From positions 15,068,501 through 15,132,500 of the forward strand of contig OX419761.1 of assembly GCA_948567375.1 (NCBI GenBank): a stretch of 64,000 nucleotides of DNA, written 5' to 3'. This document shows positions 34,002 to 60,400 of this stretch, piece by piece. This DNA is from Lunularia cruciata. Its lineage: Eukaryota > Streptophyta > Marchantiopsida > Lunulariales > Lunulariaceae. Under the pieces are notes generated by a model that saw only the letters and a program-made list of their open reading frames with translations, was not told the DNA's origin and ran no database searches. Numbering within the stretch: the first letter of the stretch is position 1; every line of letters starts with the position of its first letter. Both the position numbers and the translations under genes were made by a program.

Positions 34002-34599
34002 ACCCACTTGCAGTACCGCAGCTAGTCCAATGTTGATCCCACCGAAAAACTTCAATAGATATACTCCCTTTATTCCATACTATCAAGCAATGAGTGTGGT
34101 ATCCAGAGGTGTCAAGATAATTAACTCTAGAGGCTCATCCTCACACTAGTCCCTTAGTGGCGCAAAGGCTCCATTCCAAGCTTGTTGCACCAATTGATTT
34201 GCATGTTGCTACAATGTCTCATCTGAACTCCATATTGGAACATCTAAGGTGGATGGAACAATCCCACTCGTACTCCAAATCCGAGTGATCTCCTTTGGTA
34301 CTGGAGTATCCTTTGCATGAGTGTCTACCTCTATAAATCACCAGGCTAAGGAAAAGAACCACTAAAAGTTGAAATTGAAGTTGCAATGGTCCCAAATTGT
34401 AGTGAGCCAAGAGTGCCACTACTGAAGTGTATAGGTAGGTGACGTACTTGTCCTTCACCAGACTATCAACCTGGTCTATAAGAAGTTGTTTCCTCCCTAT
34501 AGTCAATATTTAAACCCATGGAGTACAATACTACTCCCCCAACTAACACATCATAGGACTCAGCCATTGTCGCAATGGCCTGAGCTCTCACCACAGAGC

Positions 34600-34960
34600 T
34601 ATCAGTCATATGACCGTGTTGAATCTCAACAACCAGCTCTCCACATGTGATGTACTGTGTAGAACTACCACCTAGAGATGTCTGGATCTAAAATGGACAC
34701 CTCTCCACATTGATCTCCCATAACTCTAGACCAACAACTATAGCTTTCCCCAACATAAAGGGTTGTGCACCAGAGTCAAGTAAGATCCTCTACGGTGTAT
34801 AGACCTTCCCTAAAGGTCTGACTAAACTAAAAATCCCTCTCTAGTTATCCAATAGGGTAACCCCAAGTGTAAACTGTGCTTGCTCACAGGTCGGTCTAAT
34901 TGGTAACGCATCTAGTCTAGCCGTTGTTGCCTACCATAAACCACTTTTTGCTGCGCAAAT
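34600..34960 (-). pseudogene. Element 3 aspartic protease region
   Basis: The minus strand around 34700-34795 reads RILLDSGAQPFMLGKAIVVGL, with the LLDSGA active-site motif of retropepsins (Asp codon at 34775-34777). Stops lie near it. Its position between gag and RT is as expected. Confidence 0.75.
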
Positions 34961-35639
34961 CCCATGCTCCTCAACCAAGTTAGCTCCACTATCAACCACC
35001 TGTGCTCTGGTAGTAAGAACCACATCATCCTTACTCTCATAAATTGTGGCAACCAACCAAAACAATGGGGTTGGGTCAACTTCCAATGTACACATGTCAT
35101 TGGCTGAAAATAAAGGATAGTGCATAATCAGCTGAGTTGCCCCTAGCATTGTGCTAGACTCAATTTGTGTAGTAGTAGGTGGCTGACTAGTAGGTAGTCC
35201 ATCATGCACTCCATCACCACCTACCCACCCTATACTAGGACGTCTAGGAGCCATGGATGACATCTATAGGGCTTTAGAGAGCATGAAAGATTGGGGAAGT
35301 TTGACCTGTCTATCAACCTCTCCTCTCTATAAGTCCAATTCCATTGATGCTCCTCTAGGCTGTGGAGCACATACTGCACTCCTAATCATTGTAGTAGATG
35401 CATCCACTTGTGCTGCTCCGCACATGAAATCCAAGGTGTCTCTATCACCAATATATGAGGTGGAAGTCTCAGCACTCAAATCTGATCTCCTCTGAGCTAT
35501 GGCCATGCCAGCCAATCTTTGCTCCAACTACTCAATCTGAGTAGCCATGGCTATTATCAGAAGTAAGGGTAGGTACAACATCTCTACTAGGTATGGATCC
35601 TCTACCACCTTGTCCTTCATGACCTACAGCTCCTCTACT

Positions 35640-36300
35640 ACCTGCTATAGTAGCTCTACCACTCCATAACTCTGGGTGTAGGTCAAAGCACCGATCACTA
35701 GTATGACCAAATCTGTGGCAATGCTCACATTATCTTTGTGTTGGCTGTGATTTACTAGAGGCATCAGGTCCGCTTCCTTGAGTGCACTCTCTCCTTTGAT
35801 GAGATCCACCACAAGTCCAACAAGCAACATCATCACTCATTAGTTGTTGTTGACCTGAATAAAGGTAGGCGTCTAGCTACACCAGGTCCTCCACTCGCTC
35901 CATAGGACGTAGGCTGTCCATCCTATCCTTGAAAACCAACATGGCATGGTGCACTCTGGAAGAAGTAACTACTATGGATGAGGTCTCCCTACCAGATCCA
36001 AAATGTCACCACTCTCTCCTCCACCATGTTGAGCTCAATACGCTCAGCCAAACCAAAGACCACTACCAAAGTAGGTGAAGTAGCCTATAACAACATAGCA
36101 TCACAAACTCTACATTGCAGCTCGTTGTCTAGTATCCCATACCAAAACTGGACTACCTGGGCCTCAATAATTCCTTGAGTAAAATTGATCAGCCGTCTCA
36201 TGCAAGTGTATGCATTGTGTAGGCTCTCTCCAGCTTTCTGTATGAACTCTTGTAAGCTCCTCAACTTGTCAATTCGCACTCCCTAGTAATTCAGCCTCAA
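35640..36300 (-). pseudogene. Element 3 gag with two zinc knuckles
   Basis: The gag core at 36085-36279 has LRSLQEFIQKAGESLHNAYTC and VQFWYGILDNELQCRV, like the retrotransposon gag domain. Downstream, two Cys/His knuckles follow each other at about 35655-35835: CWTCGGSHQRREC (one residue short of the CX2CX4HX4C spacing) and CEHCHRFGHTSDRC (perfect). An in-frame stop directly precedes the second knuckle. Two knuckles in gag are seen in some plant gypsy lineages. Confidence 0.75.
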
Positions 36301-37790
36301 ACATTGGAAGAACTCCATCATGGGGTTAAACCCCAATACCACACCACCTCTTGTAGTAGTACCTCCACTTGTAGTAGCATAATCTCCAAGAGATCCACCA
36401 ATGCTACTAGAGCTAGAACTCGTGGGTATAGCCCTAGCAATCTACCCCTAGAAACTAAGCCTGAACTAATGGAGACATAGTTCGGAGACCAATATTATCT
36501 CCATAGCTCAATCTCCTCCAAGTGAGCTCTCCTAAACTCATGGCAGTCATCTATCAATAGACCCTCCAAATGTTGAAACAACCCCTTCCAAGCTATGAAG
36601 GGTGTGAACAAAGTTGAGCTCTACATTTTTTGCAAATCACACCAACTATCAAACTCATGGATAAAGTCATCCAACTCAATGGTACCCATTGTACCAAAGT
36701 AACACCTATGACATTTGGAGGCCCCATAAATCTCATCTATATCCTACACAACGGTGCGGATATACCGAGTGCACTCTCAACTAAATTAGCTCCTATGTCA
36801 AACTCCGACTTAGAGACAATCTCATTGGGACCTGAGATACAAGTTGATACCAAGTTAACCCATTGTATATTGCAATTTTATCTCCTTTGGCATCCCCAAA
36901 GAACACCGTCTTGACAAACTAAAAAGAATTGCAACCTTTGCAAGTACCACACCAAGTGCAAATTCCATCAACTAAACGTCCCTAACTAATGTAGCTCTAA
37001 CTATGACAACTACACTAGGGGAAAGGGCAACCTGTAACCTGCCATCACAACACGCACTCTCATGGTATGTAGATCATCAGTTCTTGCCTCACTAGAGAGA
37101 AACACAAGTAATCTGACTAGTCATCACTCCAGCCTTACTACCAAGAGCACACCAGAGCACCAACGCTCTAAATTCAAGGCACCTCACACAAACATGGTGC
37201 AAAATTAGGAAGTAGAGAATGGAGGAGGTCCAATGACAAGAAGGCTAAACAAAAATGCTCCATCTCATAAATCAACACCGAAATGACTCTACCACCATTT
37301 GGCAATTGACAGAATCGAAATACCTATCTACTTCTTGAGTTACAAGGATCATCGAGAATGGGATCAAAATTCTTCTTGCCAAAATCTGACATAAACTCTT
37401 CACAAAATTTGATGTAAAATGTGAGATAAATCCCAAAAAATGACTGATAGCCAAATCCTCCACTAACTCTTCACTTGAGCGAATTGGAAAGATGGATTTT
37501 GTCCAATCTTTAATTTGTAGGAGTAGCTTCCTAATTGCACCTCCAATTTTTCTTTTTGAGCTCAACTCACACAAGATTGGTCTTGTCTTCACCTCTTGAG
37601 CTCAAAATCACAATTACCATTTGAAATTGACTCTCTTTGACTCCAAATTTGGCCAACGCTGCCGCACATAATCACTCTCAAGGAAATCAAAACTGCGATC
37701 AAGGTACCACGATCCACCGGGCTTGGAGATACCACCACCACCCTTAGTTCTTGCACCCGATTTCCCCCTAACTCTCATTTCTCTATTTTA
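36300..37790. other. 5' interior of element 3, no supportable gene
   Basis: This lies between gag and the right LTR of element 3 and is presumably the degraded N-terminal gag and leader. A 106-codon minus ORF (37272-37592) has no recognised motif. A 'gcttggagatacca' at about 37720-37733 matches the first seven bases of the initiator-Met primer site on the minus strand and could be the primer site, which would move the LTR edge to near 37735. Confidence 0.4.
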
Positions 37791-38200
37791 ATAAGTTTGG
37801 TTACTCAACTCAAATCACACTCAATCGTATCAATACTTGATCTGCTAACAATTGAGCACTGATTATAATCAAGCCATACCCACTCTAGGTGATGCTCGTC
37901 GGCTTTCTATCCACTCTAGCCAAGAACTTGAAGGCTCAACAATATAGAAGTGAGCTCTCTGGAGTTGCACTCTTAGGGTATACTTGTGATTTTAACCTAG
38001 GTCTCACACCAATGGTCCCGTTGACGGCACACCCGACGTTATGAACGGTGTAAATGATGGTAGGCCCCATCATGTAGTAAATATCCAAAACAAAAAATCT
38101 AACCATTGGAAAATAGTCCATGAATAATTGCTCAAATAACTCTAACTACTATCATTGGTATTCCAATGTCCAAGTAATCTAGATCCGAAGCTGCAAATGG
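37790..38200 (-). repeat. 5' LTR of gypsy element 3 (probably truncated)
   Basis: It matches the split left LTR from 'agtttggttac' through 'gcaaatggtgtgaca'. The segment present at 28520-28640 in the other copy is missing at its right edge, so the outer end seems to be deleted or replaced. Confidence 0.65.
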
Positions 38201-38318
38201 TGTGACATGCCGGTGCAATCCATAAGTGAGCAATCACACTAGATGATGCTTCTTAGGATGTTACTACCGTTGGTAGACCTTATGACTCGCATTGCTAGTA
38301 TATCTTAGATGCATCAGG

Positions 38319-38468
38319 GCAGATTTCTATTAGGACTTAGTCCCATTTTATCTTTTTTTCTCTCCCTTGTGCAGATTTCTATTAGGACTTAGTCCCATTT
38401 TATCTTTTTTGTCTCTCCCTTGTGCAGGCTTGATGGGGTCTTCCCAGTCCTTCTTGTTTTCTACACAC
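38319..38468 (+). repeat. Dispersed repeat copy with a tandem 5' half
   Basis: The 52-bp 5' half starting gcagatttctattagg occurs twice in a row (38319-38370 and from 38371), then the 3' half GGCTTGATGGGGTCTTCCC runs to about 38468. It lies between element 3 and the BUD32 gene. Confidence 0.85.
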
Positions 38469-38845
38469 ATTCTAGACACATTGATATCCTTTTTAATGGG
38501 GTAGAATCCTACAACAGTTTAGCCAATTCCACCCGAGACATCGGTTGTGAAAAACTCGGGTAAAATTTAGACGTCCATCTCCAACTTCCCGGTAACCGCT
38601 AAACTGTAGTCAGATTAATCATGAAATGTTCCGGTCAATTTGACCTTGTACTCTGGTGGGGCTAGTCCTCAGGCGGTAAGCTATCGGTAATAGGTCGTTC
38701 TGTCCCTGTTCGGCCGGTCAAGATGACTCTATTTGCCGGTCAACCCCGAGGGGTTGCTTCGGTCGACTCAATTGCAAGCGGTGTGAGTTGGAAAACTGAG
38801 CTGAAGCCGAGTGTGAACTTCAATTCCTGTAGGAAGAGGTAGAAG

Positions 38846-40900
<2,055 letters not shown>

Positions 40901-42384
40901 TCCGAAGTTCTTGTTGAACGTCAAGATATACCGCCACCTAACTACTTAGATGTTTGGGGTAACGGTACCGTGCATATATAAAGGGGACTTCCGTTCTATC
41001 AGAGTCGCCTCCTCAAATTTTGACACAGCATCCAGCCATATTACCTTCAGTTCAATTCTTAGGAATAACAGAAGTAAGTAAACAAGCAAGATTTGCCAGT
41101 GACATGCTACTTGTTGCAGTAGATTATGATGTGCTTCAGAGTCACCTGCTCCGTGAGCTGTAAGCTGCGGTTGAGATCATGGATCGTTTATACACTAATC
41201 AAATCGGGTCAAATTTTCGGAGTAAAACACCTTACTTTGTGGGAAGACCAAGTGATGTAGCAAGTAGATTTTGGTTTTACTACCTACGAGGATGCAGAAA
41301 GATGTCACTGAATTATAATATCTTCAGTTTCACCCATGCCACGGTCACTTCCCTATCTACCATAGAACATGTTCCACCGTATGCCAAATAATAGTATGCT
41401 TACTTGCTCACTCAAATGGGAGTCGCATCTCGCGAAAAGAATGACTTCCCGTTGGAAGCTAATTTGTACAGATGGGCCGCGGTTGACTCTCCTGTGTCCT
41501 GCATTAAGCGACGCTGCCGGATTCTTAGAGTAGTTTCAGTGAGTCAATACGGCCATATTGCGTTCATCCTACATCTAGTTAAGGAGACAATGGACACAGG
41601 AAGGTCGTACCTGTACAAGGGTCGAGAAGTTGCTACCTTTTCGATGTAGCAGCGCCGCAGGTGTATCATACTCCATAACCTGCGAGAAGAATAAGGACCT
41701 CTGCCCACTAAAGTTTCTTCTTGCGATCTAATTATGTTAAGAATTTACGATGTTTCGACTATATATATAGTGTACCTATATATAGTGTAAATAGCCTAAA
41801 TAGCGTAAGTTTTTAAGTTCTTAAATTCCTACCCGACTCCAGCCCACGTTTTTCGTTTTCATCGTTCACACACTGCTTACGGGCGGTCTATTACATAAAT
41901 TTTTTCTATTTCTCGCAAACGTATGCATAGATGTTCTCGATTTCCCTGCTTACGTGCGGTCTATTACATAAATTTTTTTTATTTCTTGCATAGATGTTCT
42001 CGATTTTCAGTTGTTTATTTGTTCGCTAATTGTAGGATATTTTCAATTTATTTCAATTATACCTTTGCTTCAGGTTACATCCGATGCATTATACCTTATG
42101 GACTTATTACAATTCTTGTATTGTGAATCATGTACATCTTACTTACAATCATTTGCATTTTATGATCATTTATATTTTGTGAGTTCTGGAGAACCCATCG
42201 GGAAAACAGCTTCTGCTACATATATATAGAGCGAGAGAGAAAGGAACTAAAAGCCTGTGCATTTAGCAAAGCCAATAACAAATTGAGGAGATTTAAAATA
42301 TTTCATGAGGTCATTTATAATTCCTTGAAACGGTATTACTCATGCATAGTGTACATGAAAGGCTATGAAGTTAAATGTGTAAAT
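40901..42384. other. Convergent intergenic region between BUD32 and the ABCC gene
   Basis: It should hold the 3' ends of both transcripts. No coding motif was found, including on the minus strand where a last ABCC exon would be expected. It contains a 73-bp tandem duplication (41873-42006). Confidence 0.5.
41873..42006. repeat. Tandem duplication of a 73-bp unit
   Basis: Units 41873-41945 and 41946-42006 share 'gcggtctattacataaatttttt' type sequence and 'gcatagatgttctcgattt'. The second lacks about 10 bases ('aacgtatgca') lying between short GCA repeats, consistent with slippage. Confidence 0.9.
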
Positions 42385-42480
42385 GCCTGACCTGCGTAGG
42401 ATAACAAGAAGGATGGGAAAACCGTCAAGCCGTACAAGAATAAAACACAAGAGCGAAAATGGTGCTAAGCCCGAAGTTAA
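42385..42480 (-). repeat. Dispersed repeat copy, inverted
   Basis: The reverse complement reads GGGCTTAGCACCATTTT, CTTGTACGGCTTGACGG, TTTTCCCATCCTT. It lies downstream of the last ABCC exon found. Confidence 0.75.
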
Positions 42481-42692
42481 ATAGACATGAAAGGCTACGA
42501 CGTAAAATAGAAAACACATTCCCATTTAAGTTTCAGAGATGGAAAATTTTGGTTTTTGTGATAGCGATTCATAACCAATACATAAATGAATTAAAACCCT
42601 ATAAAAAGCTGCCATAGGTGGCCCAGGAAAGGAAATTTATAATACTCAGGCAACTCCGCTCCTTATAGGACAGTCAGTTGTGAGATGTTTAC

Positions 42693-55520
<12,828 letters not shown>

Positions 55521-57509
55521 TGTCGAGCAGTTTGACTTGCATATATGAACATACCAAAACTCCAAAGATCTGCCATCTCACTAGCTAACATCCATTATCA
55601 GATCGCAGTACACCTTGAAAGCAAGTGGACGACTCCGAAGATCCTCTTCTCATCAGCAGGGAAGTTAAAAACACAACAAAGTTTTAGTGTCATGACTGAG
55701 GCTAAGTTCAAGGGGCTAGAAGGAGAAATTGACTTCTGAAACACGTGTTCCGAATTGGAAGTAAGACAATGGGAGTTATGCACACGAAGTTAAATTTCCC
55801 GAAAAACAAGCAAGGGATACGTGAAAGCTCCAACGCTCCGAGGTAACTTTCACATGTATAGAGAAACAAGTCAATGTCGACTTTGAACCACTCACTCAAG
55901 ATTGGTGAAGACCGCCTTCCAACCACAAAATTTGAAGAGCAGAGCTACATAATTCTAAAAAGTATCAGACGTTTGACCTATTCCTTTTATCGGGGAGAAC
56001 CGTAACTTCAGTTTGATACTCACCCTCCGACCACTGTAGAAGAGTGAAGAGAAGTCCTAAGACGTCTTCCAACACCGGACCACCTCCAAAATCGGCTGGG
56101 ATCCTCCCAAACTGCTCCGAGGAATTTGATCCTCAGGATTCAACACCCACTCAAAGTTTGGTCCATATACTTCAGCCCTTCCGAGTGCAAAATGTTCGCA
56201 CAAAAAAAATTTATGCTCTGGAATATAACCAGCCTCCTTCTCAGGAACATCGAGGTTTCATGTTTCATGTAAAAGTTTGTACACATGAGTGGAAAGTGCA
56301 TGAGATCCGCTATTCTCATATGTTTCACCCTACAGGATATGCAATGACGTACTCGAAAATAGAGTCCGGATGACCATGAGCATTCTATGTATATAGTCGA
56401 GCATTTTGGAATTGCTGGGTTACTTTGATAATCCACCTAGGGCAAACTCGAGGGGACATAGCCAAGCTCCGAAATAAGCGTGAGCTTCAGGTGCCCAAGC
56501 ATGCGTCCTGCTGAACCCTAGATACGAACTCATAATCAAATCCTGAGTGGTGTCACTCAGGTATACCCCAGAATAAGTTCCAAAAGTAACATAAGGAACT
56601 CATGGGTCATCATGTAATCTGTTGCTAATGCATTAGTATAGGAATGGTAGTCTCCCGAGGAACCCAGTACAGACGTTGGGGACAGCAAGACTGGAGATAC
56701 CGAATGTGAAGTTGTTCTGACCTCTTCCCACAATCAGTAGCTACCCTTACAGCATTATTGGTTATCCCAAGATGTGACCAAAACATCGCTCTATTTCCAA
56801 CCGAGTAGATTACCTCCAAAAGACATGGCTTGACATGGCAAGTGGCATCACAGGTCTCCCACATTAAGCAGCATTGTCCCTTGACTATTTGATAAGTACT
56901 GCAAGGTCATCAATCACTTGCGAATTGAGACAAAACAAGTGCTACTCCAGGACTTATCTGATATTCAGTGCATTTACGTCTGCTGAATGCTTATCCTCGC
57001 AGATTGCTTATGGAAGCCTTTGTGTAGTAAATTTCATGAGGTTCCTAACAAGGAATCAGACGCCCTAGCGCGCGTTGGAAGAACTTACAAGCTTTGCAGA
57101 GGGGCGAGCAAGAAAATAACCAGATGGACAATACCGTAGAATGTTGGCTGCCAGAGATTAACCTTCAGGTCCCCCTTCCAAATAAGAAAGTGAAGAGTCC
57201 TGTACCTTAGGGAAACATGCAAACCCTTCTAACTCCCATATGGTCCTACTAGTTCAACATCTATTTTAGTGTATTGTGCTCTGGGTTTTAGATTATGCCT
57301 GGACTTGCGGGACCGCGAGGAAACCGATCAAGCGCCGGTTGTATTTGAGGCCTTCAGTCGACGTCCCAATAGACAGGAGCTTAGACAATGGGTAGCATAA
57401 CTCAGTTGTTTATGCATACCATTATCACAGAGTAAGGTGCATATCTTGGAGATGAGCACAGTTTCGAGCGTACTGAACAGTAGTAGTAGCTAGAAACGAC
57501 GACACTCTG
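55521..57509. other. Region upstream of the ABCC exons, no clear gene
   Basis: If the transporter has a TMD0 or leader exons, they should lie here on the minus strand. A short open piece near 56040-56130 (VLEDVLGLLFTLLQW followed by a GGTGAG donor) is hydrophobic and could be such an exon, but I cannot support it further. Plus-strand ORFs here lack motifs. Confidence 0.4.
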
Positions 57510-57573
57510 AAGGGTTGAATTCTACTATGAAGAAATATACCAAGGGTTGAATTCTACTATCAAGAAATATACC
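57510..57573. repeat. 32-bp tandem duplication
   Basis: Units 57510-57541 and 57542-57573 differ at a single position. The motif starts aagggttgaattctact. No gene overlaps it. Confidence 0.95.
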
Positions 57574-57746
57574 AATGGTTACTCACACAGCTGGTTTGCA
57601 GCTTCTGCTTGAAGGACAGAAACCATTGAAGTAACAAACTTATTGTCGAGCTTAGGATCTAAACATCTGAAAGGGTATGAGGTATAGTCCGAATTGTTCT
57701 GCTGCTTCCTGAAACCTGGTAAATGCTTGCGCATGAACGCAGGGCA

Positions 57747-58358
57747 TCAAGGCATGAAGTTAATTTTAGGGAAGAATGTTGGGCACAGCTGAGCATCGTT
57801 ACATGTACCTCGCGAATAGATTAATTTGTATGTACAAAATAGGAATTGTAATATCTGTGTTAGAAGCTTTACAGGTTCTTGAGATTTCAAATTTTCATCT
57901 GCCTCGGGTGCCTTGCCACCGAGGCTCGGACAATTTTGCTTCGGTCTTGCAGCTTGGTTAGGGACAGCTGAGTCCTGATCTTTTCTGCCATGCGGTGATT
58001 CTTGTCCCGTCGAGTTGCTGCGTAATTTGTGAGCATCGTCCAGACGAAGAGTGCTCTCTTCTCGCGTGTGCAAGAGCAGATCTTCAAAAGCTCGCACACG
58101 AACTCGCTTTGCTGGAGAGGACTCTTCAGTGTCAACCACCTCTTCAAGAAAGCCCTCAAAAGGAGAGGGTGGACGTGTGAATAAACTTGTGTCACTTGGA
58201 AAATGCTCCACAGCTTTACCGGCAGATGTATTTTTCTTGACAACACAAGAAACATTGGGGTGCTCCTCGCATTCTTCGATTTCGATCAAGTGTTCTTCGT
58301 CGTCTTCATCTTCAAAGACTCGTTCTTTACCCATTCTATCAGGAGACCTAGGAGACAT
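57747..58358 (-). CDS. Hypothetical acidic protein, possibly a first exon
   Basis: An open frame of 203 codons starting MSPRSPDRMGKERV. The N-terminal third is very acidic (FEDEDDEEHLIEIEECEEHP). A Pro-rich stretch PPSPFEGFLEEVVDTEESS leads to a basic run AKRVRVRAFEDLL that could act as a nuclear localisation signal. The rest is Ser/Gln/Lys-rich and low complexity. A possible splice donor GTAAAG follows SQEP (near 57877), and the residues after it look less protein-like, so the true exon may end there and continue in exons I could not find. I do not recognise the family. It is divergent from the region to its right and in the same direction as the ABCC gene. Confidence 0.45.
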   Translation of the reverse strand: MSPRSPDRMGKERVFEDEDDEEHLIEIEECEEHPNVSCVVKKNTSAGKAVEHFPSDTSLFTRPPSPFEGFLEEVVDTEESSPAKRVRVRAFEDLLLHTREESTLRLDDAHKLRSNSTGQESPHGRKDQDSAVPNQAARPKQNCPSLGGKAPEADENLKSQEPVKLLTQILQFLFCTYKLIYSRGTCNDAQLCPTFFPKINFMP

Positions 58359-59721
58359 AATTCTCTATGAAATAAGTTCTTTTTTATGGTAATCACAGCT
58401 GTTGAAGCGATCTCCTCCAAAAAGGTAACCTATATCCCAACGTCAAGATCGTGGTGGCTACGGATGATGAAACGCGGGATCCTACATCTGAAGGACTAGG
58501 CATCTTTGACTGGTACCAACAGTAGGAGGAAAGTGGTTCGAAATGTCTGCATCCGACAAAATAAACACAGGAGCTGGATACACACAACTATAGCAGTACG
58601 TAAAAGCTTTGATTCTTACAACCGACAAATCGAGTAGGGAGATCATTCGCAGTCCAGGTTCTAGCCGATAATGTTGAAAGGAAAATGCGAAAAGTATGAA
58701 AACGAGATTAGATGCGCATGAGAGGCTGCCAGAAAAAGATCGCCCCACTCTACGGTATTTCCCGACCGATTAAACTGAAAACATGAAAAAACATGTGGAA
58801 CAAAATTGAACATGCATGAAACAACGCTATGATAACAGCAGCACCATTTCCACTGAACCAGAAAAGTGTTACAGCTTTGAAATATATAAAGGGAAGATCA
58901 CAAGAACATAGACATAGATTCTGTGCAGGAAACAGCGATGTTCCTTAGATCATGTTCAATCGCTAATCGAACGGAAACATTAGGGTAAACGACACCGGAA
59001 TTAAGTCGACTATAAATAAACTTGAACTCCGATTTCTGTGATAATTTAGGTAAATTAGGTCGGGGGGAGATTCCTGGAACTACGAACTCAAGAATGGTGA
59101 TGATGCGATGGCTATTACACATCGCCAGTTAAAATTATCAGCATTTCTACGAAAACTCTACGCGGCTTCACAGGGGTCCCGCCTGTTCTTGTTCCCAAGA
59201 CCTAGTCTTTTTCACGGCCGTCCGTCGCAATGTGTAAAGACGCCTCCTCTTTGCGTTCCGTCTTCGTTCTTCGTCACTTTAGTTAAAGACATACGGTGCA
59301 CGCATTAACCGTCATTAACGTAAACCCGAGCATGCAGTACCGAACCTGCAATGTCTTAATAAGACTTCAGATTTAGATCCAGTAGAAGATGACATGAACA
59401 TGAAAGATTGGTCGAAATTCTTCTGATATGTCTTTCAGAGGTTGCGGCTTTGTGCACATCCCAAGTTGAAATCGAGCAGTTGTACTCAACCTTCAAAGAG
59501 GATTGTCGAATCTTCCATTCTGGTGAATGCTCTGGACTTCGTTTGGTCATCCTGTGATATATTTAAGAGTAGGGAATCCTGCTGAGTAGCTGAATCGTGA
59601 GTGAAACAATTAACGTAATCAACAAAAACTGTGGAGTGCCCACACGAAACCCCCAAAGTGCGAATGCAAGTGCAAATACGCCCTTCCAGGAGTATCCTAA
59701 TCATAATAAAATCAAATAACG

Positions 59722-59990
59722 TGGCTTAGTCTCCATATTGTGAAGGATTTGCACATATGTGAATCCAACAACATAGAATCACGTTTCCCAAAGTAGGTTG
59801 CGTTTTCATGCATCACTCAACTATTGACAGGCGTTATTTTATCTTTTCCTCCATCAGCCAGAATGATGATGAGGCTTAGTCTTCATTTTACGGGTGATTC
59901 GCACTTGTCTGTGTGACATCAATAGTTCACCCAGATTACGTTGCATTTCAAACTCAATTATTGGACAAAGAGTTATCCATAACATCCTAG
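59722..59990. repeat. Diverged tandem pair of ~150 bp
   Basis: The first unit starts 'ggcttagtctccatattgtgaaggatttgcac' at about 59722; the second starts 'ggcttagtcttcattttacgggtgattcgcac' at about 59874. Later shared points are 'tgtgtgacatcaatag'/'tgaatccaacaacatag', 'ggttgcgttttca'/'acgttgcatttca' and 'caactattgaca'/'caattattggaca'. The unit starts also resemble the start of the dispersed repeat. Confidence 0.5.
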
Positions 59991-60239
59991 ATGGAGGTGC
60001 ATTGTCCCACCAGGCTCGATGGTCTTTACATCCATGTTTCTATTGGGGCGTTTCAATGATTGGTTTTGAGGTACCTGTAAAAAGCCAATAAATATTTTTT
60101 AAGCAAGTTCTAAAACTCCAATGTGAGGTACTTGGAGTTTACCGGCAAATTCCCAACCCCTGGAAAGTTTCACAAGTTATATTTTTACCCATAAAATCAT
60201 GCGGAGTTCTCCATAACCCCTAGACTTCTTCGGGAAAAA

Positions 60240-60400
60240 ATCGACCGAAAGTTTTCCAAAACGAAGACGACGTGACCAATTTTTACTTAAACTTTAGTTG
60301 ACAGTTTTGGAATCTCTCTTACCCAACTCTTTTACTGCTACCCGTAATAAATTTTATAGATTCTTATGGATATCCATAAAGAACCCCCCATAAATTCGGT
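60240..60400. repeat. Diverged repeat, partner at 1-160
   Basis: See the entry at 1-160. Shared order: 'aaaaaatcgaccga', 'actcttttactgctacccg', 'atatccataaagaacccc'. Similarity is partial. Confidence 0.3.

Larger units (their letters stand above)
20315..38200 (-). mobile_element. Ty3/gypsy retrotransposon, element 3 (defective host of element 2)
   Basis: A minus-strand element. Its right (5') LTR at about 37790-38200 matches 20320-20616 joined to 28354-28520, so the left (3') LTR is split by element 2. The unbroken copy contains 'taggtgatgctc', 'aacttgaaggctcaacaata' and 'caccatgtag'-type blocks in one order, while the left copy has them on both sides of the insertion. Interior on the minus strand from 37790 to 28660: leader, gag with two zinc knuckles, protease, RT, RNase H, integrase. 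A solo LTR (33153-34001) lies between protease and RT. LTR ends and target duplication could not be fixed. Confidence 0.75.
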
